Assembly: GCA_003516955.1 (NCBI GenBank)
Contig: DPBN01000024.1
Location: 1 to 5,353, forward strand
Source of the DNA: Armatimonadota bacterium
Lineage (GTDB): Bacteria > Armatimonadota > Fimbriimonadia > Fimbriimonadales > Fimbriimonadaceae
Reading direction: 5' to 3'
Length of the DNA stretch: 5,353 bases
The translations under genes and the position numbers were made by a program. Each line of letters opens with the position of its first letter. The stretch's first letter is position 1. Below the pieces are notes generated by a model. It had not been told where the DNA came from, ran no database searches, and worked only from the letters and a program-made list of their open reading frames with translations. This document shows positions 1 to 5,353 of this stretch, piece after piece.

Positions 1-35
1 CCCGCCCGTTTCGGCCCCCCACACCCCGGATCGGG

Positions 36-41
36 TTTAAT
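36..41 (+). promoter_or_regulatory. Candidate -10 element of murJ (leaderless-type)
   Basis: TTTAAT matches the TATAAT consensus at 5 of 6 positions and is the only A/T-rich patch in the 50 bases before murJ. Nine bases separate it from the GTG start at 51, so a transcript starting about 7 bases downstream would begin at or within a few bases of the start codon. I see no -35 hexamer at a 16-18 bp spacing and no Shine-Dalgarno sequence in between. The promoter role is inferred. The window begins only 50 bases upstream, so another promoter further left cannot be excluded. Confidence 0.35.
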
Positions 42-50
42 CTCCCGCAC

Positions 51-1658
51 GTGTCGGAGACCCCTGCCACGCCCAATGTCGCCCGCGCGGGCGGCATCAT
101 GATGCTCAGCCTGTTCCTCAGCCGGGTGCTCGGCATCGTCCGGGACACGGTCATGTCGGCGCAGTTCGGCATCAACGAGATGACGGGCGCCTACCGGCTG
201 GCCTTCCAGATCCCCGACCTGCTGTTCTTCCTCATCGCGGGCGGGGCGCTCAGCTCGGCGTTCATCCCGGTGTTCAGCCAGTACCTCCACACGGACCGGG
301 AGGAGGAGGCCTGGCACGTGTTCAGCGTGGTCGCCACGCTGATGTCGATCGTGGTGCTGGCGTTCATCGCCGTGGCGTGGGTCTACGCCCTGCCGCTGAC
401 GCACCTCGTGGCACCCAGCCCCAAGGTGGACCATTTGAGGCCGCTCATCGCGCAGATGAGCCGCATCGTCCTGCCCGCCCAGTTCGCGTTCTTCATCGGA
501 GGGCTGATGGTCGGCACGCTGTACGCCCGCCAGAAGTTCGTCGTGCCCGGCCTCGGTCCGAACGTCTACAACCTCGGCATCATCTTCGGCGCGATCGTGC
601 TCTCCCGGTTCTTCGATCCCGGCATCGTGGGGATGTCGGTGGGGGCTCTGGCGGGCGCGGTGCTGGGAAGCTTCGTGCTGCCGATGGTGGCCATGCGGCG
701 CATCGGCGCGCGGTACCGGCCTTCGCTCGACCTGCGGCATCCCGGCGTGCGGAAGGTGTTCGCGCTGATGGCGCCGGTGGTGCTGGGCCTTTCGCTGCCC
801 GGCGTGTACGGGATGATCATGCAGGCCCTGGGCACCGCCTACGGGGCGGGAACCAACGCCGCGCTGGACCTCTCCAACAAGCTGATGCAGGCCCCTCTCG
901 GCGTGTTCGGGCAGTCTCTGGCACTGGCGGTGTTCCCCACGCTGTCCCAGTACTACGCTCAGGACCGCATGGACTCCTACAGGGCGCAGCTGGCCTCGAC
1001 GCTCCGAACGATCGTATACATGACCTTGCCGATCGCGGCGTTCATGGTCGTTCTGGCTCCGGAGATCGTCCACCTGTTCTTCGCGTATGGAAAGGGGGCG
1101 GGCAGCGAGAATCTGCGCACGGTGGCCGATCTTCTCCGGATGTTCGCCATCGGCATCACCGCCTGGTGTCTCCATCCGGTCCTCATGCGCGGGTTCTTCG
1201 CCATCCACAACTCGCTCACGCCGATCCTGCTGGGCACGGCGACCACTGCCCTGTTCGTGGTCTTGGCGCTCGCTCTGTCGGCGACGCCGCTGAGGCACCT
1301 GGGTCTGCCTCTGGCCAGCTCGGTCGCCGCGCTGGCGCTGGTTGTGGCGCTCGCCTGGGCCCTGGCGCCACGGATCGGTGGCCTGGACCATCGCTCCGTG
1401 CTCGGGACGACGGCGGGTTCGATCGCGGGGTCGGCTGCGATGGCGGCGGCGCTGGCGCTGCTGCAGGCGTTTCTGCCGGAGGGGATCGGGCTGGGCCGCA
1501 ACCTGTGGGCGGCGGCGAAGCTGGGGCTGGGCGCGGCTGCGGGCTTCTGGATCTACTACGCGGCCACCAGGGCTCTGGGCATGCGCGAGTCGGAGACGCT
1601 GGCGCGGTACCTGCGGCGCCTCGAGCGGCGCAAGCCGAAGGGAAATTGCGAGGATTAG
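51..1658 (+). CDS. murJ: Lipid II flippase MurJ (MviN family)
   Basis: MurJ moves lipid-linked peptidoglycan precursor (lipid II) from the inner to the outer face of the cytoplasmic membrane. The 535-residue product is nearly all hydrophobic helices, consistent with the 14-helix MOP-superfamily fold; E. coli MurJ has about 511 residues. Family motifs visible are SRVLGIVRD (residues 24-32), IPDLLFFLIAGGALSSAF (54-71), LYARQKF (157-163), PNVYNLG (170-176), NKLMQAPLGVFGQSLA (276-291) and RGFFAIHNSLTP (380-391). The C-terminal tail is basic (RYLRRLERRKPK). The GTG at 51 is chosen because it gives the usual short lead before SRVLG; the ATG at codon 17 would cut into helix 1. No in-frame stop lies between the window edge and 51, so a start further upstream is not strictly excluded. 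Several cavity charges known from E. coli (D39, R52, E57, E273) appear replaced by uncharged residues. No Shine-Dalgarno sequence is visible. Family identity is secure. Confidence 0.95.
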   Translation: MSETPATPNVARAGGIMMLSLFLSRVLGIVRDTVMSAQFGINEMTGAYRLAFQIPDLLFFLIAGGALSSAFIPVFSQYLHTDREEEAWHVFSVVATLMSIVVLAFIAVAWVYALPLTHLVAPSPKVDHLRPLIAQMSRIVLPAQFAFFIGGLMVGTLYARQKFVVPGLGPNVYNLGIIFGAIVLSRFFDPGIVGMSVGALAGAVLGSFVLPMVAMRRIGARYRPSLDLRHPGVRKVFALMAPVVLGLSLPGVYGMIMQALGTAYGAGTNAALDLSNKLMQAPLGVFGQSLALAVFPTLSQYYAQDRMDSYRAQLASTLRTIVYMTLPIAAFMVVLAPEIVHLFFAYGKGAGSENLRTVADLLRMFAIGITAWCLHPVLMRGFFAIHNSLTPILLGTATTALFVVLALALSATPLRHLGLPLASSVAALALVVALAWALAPRIGGLDHRSVLGTTAGSIAGSAAMAAALALLQAFLPEGIGLGRNLWAAAKLGLGAAAGFWIYYAATRALGMRESETLARYLRRLERRKPKGNCED

Positions 1659-1701
1659 GTTGAACGAAGAACTGGGACAGTTGCCGGGATCGGCCGACGA
1701 T

Positions 1702-1721
1702 AGCGGAGGGAACAACCCGCT
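1702..1721 (+). other. Potential hairpin 1 in the glgA leader
   Basis: AGCGG (1702-1706) is complementary to CCGCT (1717-1721), with a 10-nt loop. The stem is only 5 bp, so alone it is weak evidence. Its 3' arm is also used by the outer end of the neighbouring larger hairpin, so the two structures could be alternatives. No U-rich run follows, so it is not a typical intrinsic terminator for murJ. Confidence 0.3.
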
Positions 1722-1774
1722 TGGAACCGCCTGCATGGGGTGGGGTGGCTCCCGTAGGTGCGCAGGTTCCGGGC
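1719..1774 (+). other. Potential hairpin 2 in the glgA leader
   Basis: GGAACC (1723-1728) pairs perfectly with GGTTCC (1765-1770). The stem continues inward with TGC (1732-1734) and GCA (1762-1764) after a 3-nt bulge. It extends outward through two G-U wobbles and two G-C pairs (1719-1722 with 1771-1774), giving about 13 pairs. The enclosed segment is G-rich and can form a small GGG-TGGCT-CCC hairpin (1743-1753). The structure ends 6 nt before the purine-rich ribosome binding site. Pairing is seen directly; any regulatory role is inference, and GC-rich DNA makes chance stems common. Confidence 0.35.
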
Positions 1775-1780
1775 CGCGCC

Positions 1781-1790
1781 AAGGAAGGGG
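1781..1790 (+). promoter_or_regulatory. Ribosome binding site that fixes the glgA start
   Basis: The purine-only stretch AAGGAAGGGG lies 6 nt before the ATG at 1797, with AGG/GGAAGG cores at acceptable spacing. It supports the ATG at 1797 over the in-frame ATG at 1758, which would add a 13-residue arginine-rich extension not seen in GlgA proteins. It contrasts with the other two genes in the window, which lack such a site. Confidence 0.65.
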
Positions 1791-1796
1791 TGTTCG

Positions 1797-3263
1797 ATGA
1801 GGATCTTGTTCGTCAGCGTCGAGGTGTCGCCGTTCGCGAAGGTCGGAGGCTTGGCCGACGTCGCGGGATCGCTGCCCAAGGCGCTGCAGGCTCTGGGCCA
1901 CGACGTGCGCATCGCGATGCCCGCCTACCGCATGGTTGTGGACGACCCGAGGTGGCGGAACCGGTGCATCCTGAGGCCCCACAATGTGCGGATCGGTCCG
2001 GCTTGGGTCCAGACCTCCTGGGTCCGCGAGACCATGCTCGAGAAGGTGCCGGTCTGGCTGTTCGGAACCGACCGCTGGTTCGACGAGGTCGACCGGAGCG
2101 AGCGGATCTACCTTCCCGGCGAGGATCAGTACCTGTTCCTCGCGAGGGCGATCCTGGACGCCTGCAAGCGGCTGGGATGGATCCCCGACGTGATCCACTG
2201 CAACGACTGGCACACGGGCTTCGTGCCGGTGCTGCTGCGGGAGAGCGGCGACATCGTCTTCCACCGCACGGCCTCGGTGTTCACCATCCACAACCTGGCC
2301 TACCAGGGCGAGTTCGGGGTGGAGGTTCTGGACCGGGTGGGCCTGCCGAGGAGCCTCTTCGACATGCACCGCCTGGAGACGTACGGCTGCGTGAACTTCC
2401 TCAAGTCGGCCTGCGTGTACTCGGAGCAGGTGAACACGGTCAGCCCGACCTACGCCCGGGAGATCCAGACGCCCGAGTACGGCTGCAGGCTCGAGGGCCT
2501 CATGGCCTACCTCGCGTCGCAGGGCCGGCTGTCCGGCATCCTGAACGGCATCGATACCGAGGTGTTCGACCCGCGCACGGACCCCGCCCTTCCCGCGCAC
2601 TTCGGCCCGCACGATCTGGACGGCAAGCAAGTGTGCAAGGATGCCGTGCTTCGCGAGGTTGGTTTGGAGCCGATCGAGGGCGCGCCGCTCATGGGCGTCG
2701 TCAGCCGCCTGAGCAGCCAGAAGGGCATGGACCTGATGATCGAGGCCGCCGAAGCGATGTTCGCCCTGCCGGCGCAGCTGATCGTGCAGGGCCTCGGCGA
2801 CCCGTGGCTGGCCCAGCGCTACCGCGAGATGCAGAAGGCCTTCCCGCGGCACTTCCGCTACGTCGAGAAGTTCGACGCCGAGCTGGCGCAGCGCGTCTAC
2901 GCGGGTTCGGACCTTTTCCTGATGCCCAGCTCGTTCGAGCCGTGCGGCCTCGGCCAGATGATCGCACTGCGGTACGGCACGATCCCGATCGTGCGCCGAA
3001 CCGGCGGCCTGGCCGACACCGTTTTCGAGGGCCAGAACGGCTTCGTGTTCGAGCGGCGCGACCTGGACGAGTTCCTCTCCGCGGTACGGCGCGCGCACTC
3101 CGCCTATCAGATCAAGGAGGTCTGGCTGAAGATGGTGGATCGCGCCATGCACGGCGACTACAGCTGGGACAAGAGCGCGCGGGAGTACGAGTCGCTGTAC
3201 CAGCGGGCCGCCAAGCGCCGGTGGGACGACCTCCGCCAGAGCCTGGAGGCCGCCGGCTGCTGA
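1797..3263 (+). CDS. glgA: Glycogen synthase GlgA (GT5 family, ADP-glucose type)
   Basis: GlgA transfers glucose from ADP-glucose to the non-reducing end of a growing alpha-1,4-glucan in the cytoplasm. The 488-residue product is close to the family's usual size (E. coli 477) and has both Rossmann-like halves. The N-terminal half shows RILFVSVEVSPFAKVGGLADV, with the ADP-glucose-binding lysine at 15, then HCNDWHTG (134-141, His139), FTIHNLAYQG (162-171) and NTVSPTYAREI (213-223). The C-terminal half shows ILNGIDTEVFDP (248-259), VSRLSSQKGMDL (302-313; Arg304, Lys309), GLGDP (332-336), PSSFEPCGLGQM (377-388; Glu381, Cys383) and RTGGLADTVF (401-410). All expected catalytic and binding residues are present, so it should be active. 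The loop after RTGGLADTV is shorter than in E. coli, and a charged C-terminal tail (about 470-488) is longer. The ATG at 1797 starts directly at the conserved MRILFVS and follows a good ribosome binding site. glgB, glgC and glgP are not in the window. The stop faces the transporter stop 15 nt away. Confidence 0.97.
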   Translation: MRILFVSVEVSPFAKVGGLADVAGSLPKALQALGHDVRIAMPAYRMVVDDPRWRNRCILRPHNVRIGPAWVQTSWVRETMLEKVPVWLFGTDRWFDEVDRSERIYLPGEDQYLFLARAILDACKRLGWIPDVIHCNDWHTGFVPVLLRESGDIVFHRTASVFTIHNLAYQGEFGVEVLDRVGLPRSLFDMHRLETYGCVNFLKSACVYSEQVNTVSPTYAREIQTPEYGCRLEGLMAYLASQGRLSGILNGIDTEVFDPRTDPALPAHFGPHDLDGKQVCKDAVLREVGLEPIEGAPLMGVVSRLSSQKGMDLMIEAAEAMFALPAQLIVQGLGDPWLAQRYREMQKAFPRHFRYVEKFDAELAQRVYAGSDLFLMPSSFEPCGLGQMIALRYGTIPIVRRTGGLADTVFEGQNGFVFERRDLDEFLSAVRRAHSAYQIKEVWLKMVDRAMHGDYSWDKSAREYESLYQRAAKRRWDDLRQSLEAAGC

Positions 3264-3264
3264 T

Positions 3265-3278
3265 CCGCCGGCCGGCGG
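3265..3278. terminator. Perfect palindrome between convergent stop codons; possible bidirectional terminator
   Basis: CCGCCGGCCGGCGG is a perfect 14-bp inverted repeat that fills all but one base of the 15-nt gap between the glgA stop (3261-3263) and the transporter stop (3279-3281, minus strand). As RNA it could form a 5-bp all-GC stem with a GGCC loop on either transcript. No U-tract follows on either strand, so it is not a canonical intrinsic terminator. It might pause polymerase or assist Rho, or it may be chance in GC-rich DNA. Its central 12 bp recur in the palindrome at 5330-5353. Confidence 0.35.
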
Positions 3279-5261
3279 TCAGTAGGGCAGCTTGGCGACG
3301 GCCTTGGCGATCAGCGCCAGCGAGATCGAGACCATCGCCACCAGGCCGGTGCCGCAGCTGAACCCGGCGAGCAGCACCGGGGTGAATCGCCTCCAGTTCT
3401 CCGCGCCGTAGCGGCGGGCGAAGTACCGCCGACCGAGGATCGCGCCCAGCAGCGTCGGGATGGTGTTCGCGGGGAACAGGCCGAGGCCGCCCGCGAAGCC
3501 GTAGAACAGCAGCAGCGGCCACTTCATCAGGTTGAACAGCGCGAACACGGCCAGCCCGCCCGCCGTCCCGTAGGCGATGTAATCCGGTCGGATCGCCTTG
3601 GCGAACCAACTGACCTCCTCGCCGGGCGGCCGCGGAACGTTGATCTGCTGGATGACGGCCTGCATCGTGGAGGCCATCGGCCAGAACTTCTGCGCGTAGG
3701 GGAACTGCGGCGACGGCAACGGGTTGCTGTTCCAGAAGAAGCTCCAGAACAGGAACGAGCAGATCATGATGGTGGGGAACATCAGCGCCTCCGCCTTCAG
3801 GATGCTCGTGAACTTGGTGCCCGTGAGCTCCACCTCGCGGAAGCGCTGGGCCGCCCAGCCGTGGTCGGCCAGCGGAATCGGGGCGTACCAGATGTCGACC
3901 CTCTGGTAGCCGGAGGCCACCACGCTGGCCTCCTTGAGGTACGGGAACGAAACCCCGCTGCCGGTCAGGCCGATCATGCGGGCCGACACGTAGCTGTTCA
4001 ATGGGCTCCAGACCAAGCCGAAGAACGCAAGGATCCACACCGGGAACCCCGGCACGAGGATCCGGCACAGCACGATGAGCGTCATGGTGGCGAAGAGCCA
4101 CACCAGCACGGCGGCCAGGATCGGCACGTCGCCGCGCCCTGGCGGTGGCGCGAGGCTGATCCTTCGCTCGGCCTTCTCGCGCTTGGATTGTCGCAAGGCC
4201 CGCACCACCAGGTAGATGCCGATGAACCCCACGGCGATGTTGATGCCGATTCCGATGGACAGCCAGAAGTCCATGTCCACGGTCAGCTTGGTGGTGATCG
4301 CCGAGGCGCCGGGGCGATAGCTCGGCAAGAGTCCCAAGTGGAAGAGGATCGGGTTCATCACGATCATGCCGAGCACGCTGGCGATCGCCGCGCCGAGCAC
4401 GATCTCGAACGGGATCACGAAGCCGACCAGCACGTTGCCGAGGCTGAAGCTCAGGCCCACGATCGCCCCGGGCAGCACGTTCTCGATGTTGGTCGTGTAG
4501 TCGGCGAACGGGATGGGGAGCACGGTGGTGGCCGTGCCGAACAGGATTCCGGTGATCACCGGAAGGCCGACGTACACCGCTCCGAACAGCAGTCCGATCA
4601 CGGTGCCGGTGGAGAAGATGCTCCACCTCCAGCTCTCGGTTCCGGCCTCGGCCAGGGCGGTCGCGCCGGAGGCCGCCACCGGCGCCATCGGGAACGGCAG
4701 GCGCTCCACGTCGCTGGTGATGCGGAACAGCGCGTAGCCCATGCTCATCCAGCTGAGGCGGCCGCACAGGTCGGTGATCAGCAGCAGCGCGATCGGCTTC
4801 CACCAGTCCACGTGCCACAGCTCGCGCTGGAGCAGGGCCTGGCTGTCCGGCGACGGGATCGCCCAGCGCGGAATCTGGTCGGCGATCGGCGCGGCGGGCG
4901 GGGATTGGATGAAGTAGGCGTTCCAGATCAGCCCCGCAAACGGTCCTCCGGCGAGCCCCAGGCCCGCGTTGAGCGCCGAGGTGAGCGCGGTGGCGACGTA
5001 GAACAGGATGTAGATCTCCTGCTTCTTGAGGGGTTGGAAGCTGCGCCGCGCGACCTCGGCGAACAGCACGATGGTGACCCACTCGGCGGCGCCCCCCACA
5101 CCCTGGCCCGCCACCAAGCCGAGGTAGATGCCTCCAGGCAGCATGAACAGGGCGATGAAGATCGCCCCGATGACGGTCTTGATGGTGAAGCCCTCTTCGA
5201 AGCGCCGCTCCTCCTGCGGTTCCGGATCGGCGACGGGCTTCAGGGTGTCGCTGGCGGCCAT
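3279..5261 (-). CDS. OPT-family-like membrane transporter, substrate unknown
   Basis: This 660-residue polytopic membrane protein has about 16 predicted helices by eye, matching the size and layout of the oligopeptide transporter (OPT) superfamily, whose members move peptides or metal chelates. An N-terminal cytoplasmic stretch of about 25 charged residues precedes helix 1 (EGFTIKTVIGAIFIALFMLP). OPT-like features are VERLPFPMAP (185-194), resembling the LPFP signature, a glycine-rich SFSLGNVLVGFVIPFEIVLG (271-290), and the ENWRRFTPVLLAGFSCGTGL end (621-640). A basic loop (354-378) follows the middle helices. An aromatic, proline-rich segment (about 503-530, with FWSFFW and FPYAQKFWP) follows the helix near 490-508. 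An in-frame TAG lies 12 nt upstream of the ATG, and no other plausible start precedes helix 1, so this start is nearly forced. There is no strong Shine-Dalgarno, only AGG 8 nt upstream. It probably belongs to the divergent OPT-like proteins often left as domains of unknown function (I think of DUF6785/DUF6784). The substrate cannot be told from sequence or neighbours. Confidence 0.8.
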   Translation of the reverse strand: MAASDTLKPVADPEPQEERRFEEGFTIKTVIGAIFIALFMLPGGIYLGLVAGQGVGGAAEWVTIVLFAEVARRSFQPLKKQEIYILFYVATALTSALNAGLGLAGGPFAGLIWNAYFIQSPPAAPIADQIPRWAIPSPDSQALLQRELWHVDWWKPIALLLITDLCGRLSWMSMGYALFRITSDVERLPFPMAPVAASGATALAEAGTESWRWSIFSTGTVIGLLFGAVYVGLPVITGILFGTATTVLPIPFADYTTNIENVLPGAIVGLSFSLGNVLVGFVIPFEIVLGAAIASVLGMIVMNPILFHLGLLPSYRPGASAITTKLTVDMDFWLSIGIGINIAVGFIGIYLVVRALRQSKREKAERRISLAPPPGRGDVPILAAVLVWLFATMTLIVLCRILVPGFPVWILAFFGLVWSPLNSYVSARMIGLTGSGVSFPYLKEASVVASGYQRVDIWYAPIPLADHGWAAQRFREVELTGTKFTSILKAEALMFPTIMICSFLFWSFFWNSNPLPSPQFPYAQKFWPMASTMQAVIQQINVPRPPGEEVSWFAKAIRPDYIAYGTAGGLAVFALFNLMKWPLLLFYGFAGGLGLFPANTIPTLLGAILGRRYFARRYGAENWRRFTPVLLAGFSCGTGLVAMVSISLALIAKAVAKLPY

Positions 5262-5272
5262 GCGCGGAACCT

Positions 5273-5278
5273 ATTCTG
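5273..5278 (-). promoter_or_regulatory. Candidate -10 element of the OPT-like gene (leaderless-type)
   Basis: On the minus strand CAGAAT matches TATAAT at 4 of 6 positions, including the AAT end. It ends 11 bases before the ATG at 5261. A transcript starting about 7 bases downstream would leave a leader of only about 5 nt. No -35 box stands out 16-18 bp upstream. The in-frame TAG (5273-5271) overlaps the end of this hexamer, which rules out a coding start at or upstream of it. The arrangement parallels that of murJ. This is a weak hexamer match and the promoter role is inferred. Confidence 0.28.
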
Positions 5279-5329
5279 CGCCGAGGCCGGGGTTTCCTGC
5301 CTGATCTTGGCGGGAGGAGAGACGCGCGA

Positions 5330-5353
5330 GCCCCGCGCCGGCCGGCGCGGGGC
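5330..5353. terminator. Perfect 24-bp GC palindrome at the window edge; possible terminator
   Basis: Two 12-base arms (GCCCCGCGCCGG and its exact reverse complement) meet with no spacer, giving a stem of about 10 bp with a 4-nt loop in RNA. It lies 69 bp upstream of the transporter start and runs to the last base, so arms and any T-tract to the right are cut off. Read on the minus strand it is followed by CTCGCGCGTCTC, not a U-run. It may end the transcript of a gene beyond the window, or be a repeat or protein-binding site. The 69 bases between it and the transporter contain no gene. Confidence 0.4.

Larger units (their letters stand above)
1659..1796 (+). promoter_or_regulatory. murJ-glgA intergenic region and possible structured glgA leader
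   Basis: This 138-nt gap contains no convincing gene. It holds a TCGGCCGA palindrome (1690-1697) and two potential hairpins (1702-1721 and 1719-1774) that share bases 1719-1721 and so compete. A G-rich tract (1737-1748) forms the apical part of the second hairpin. A purine-rich ribosome binding site ends the region. TTGAAC (1660-1665) resembles a -35 box, but no good -10 lies 16-18 bp beyond it; GATAGC (1699-1704) is a weak -10 candidate. glgA could therefore have its own promoter and an untranslated leader of up to about 90 nt, or be read through from murJ. I do not recognise a known riboswitch class. Confidence 0.35.

Noticed and set aside
377..1663. 428-codon open frame inside murJ
   Set aside because: It has the Arg/Gly/Ala-rich composition typical of a shadow frame in high-GC DNA; murJ explains the region fully.
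1737..1758. Possible G-quadruplex in the G-rich run of the glgA leader
   Set aside because: There are only two runs of four G, then GG and another GG after an 8-nt gap. At best it is a weak two-tier structure, and ordinary hairpin pairing competes for the same bases.
1695..1765. Short resemblances to parts of the ydaO/c-di-AMP riboswitch (GCGGAGGGAAC, TGGGGTG, CTCCCGTAGG)
   Set aside because: The conserved middle block and the closing stem I would expect are missing, and the spacing is too short. The match looks like GC-rich coincidence. An Rfam RF00379 covariance search would settle it.
1758..1796. Upstream ATG start for glgA at 1758
   Set aside because: It adds 13 arginine-rich residues before the conserved MRILFVS. 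The strong ribosome binding site serves the ATG at 1797 instead, and no such site precedes 1758.
1721..3361. 546-codon open frame overlapping glgA in another frame
   Set aside because: Its translation is rich in Arg, Gly, Pro and Ala without domain motifs. glgA in its own frame has every catalytic motif, so this is a GC-driven shadow.
3112..5082. 656-codon minus-strand open frame overlapping the transporter
   Set aside because: It has Arg/Pro/His-rich low-complexity composition and no recognisable motifs. The overlapping frame encodes a coherent membrane protein with an ordered helix pattern.
5312..5320. GGGAGGAGA, a Shine-Dalgarno-like sequence on the plus strand
   Set aside because: No ATG, GTG or TTG follows within usable distance before the window ends, and a palindrome occupies the next bases.

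Overview
The window is a G+C-rich (about two thirds by eye), densely coded piece of bacterial chromosome with three full-length protein genes and no sign of mobile DNA, CRISPR, tRNA or rRNA. Very high third-position G/C produces long false open frames on both strands. The organism is not certain. The MurJ has a non-proteobacterial helix-2 motif (IPDLLFFLIAGGALSSAF), and the large OPT-like transporter is of a kind I associate with Armatimonadota and similar poorly cultured phyla. An armatimonadote or a neighbouring high-GC lineage is my guess, from protein flavour only.

Layout from left to right. Bases 1-50 are a short upstream region with a -10-like hexamer just before a GTG start. Bases 51-1658 (+) encode MurJ, the lipid II flippase. 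Bases 1659-1796 are a 138-nt gap that can fold into hairpins and ends in a good ribosome binding site. Bases 1797-3263 (+) encode GlgA, glycogen synthase. A 15-nt gap between convergent stop codons is almost entirely a 14-bp perfect palindrome. Bases 5261-3279 (-) encode a 660-residue, roughly 16-helix OPT-family-like transporter. The last 92 bases hold its upstream region and a perfect 24-bp palindrome that touches the window edge.

The three genes do not form an obvious pathway. MurJ acts in peptidoglycan export, GlgA in glycogen storage, and the transporter in uptake of an unknown substrate. murJ and glgA are co-directional and could share a transcript, but the 138-nt gap and its own ribosome binding site leave room for separate control of glgA. 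The transporter is convergent and is a separate unit.

I see no clearly new system. The points most worth a second look are: the loss of several charged cavity positions in MurJ relative to E. coli; leaderless-looking starts for murJ and the transporter, in contrast to glgA; the foldable glgA leader; and two palindromes with an identical 12-bp core that bracket the transporter gene.
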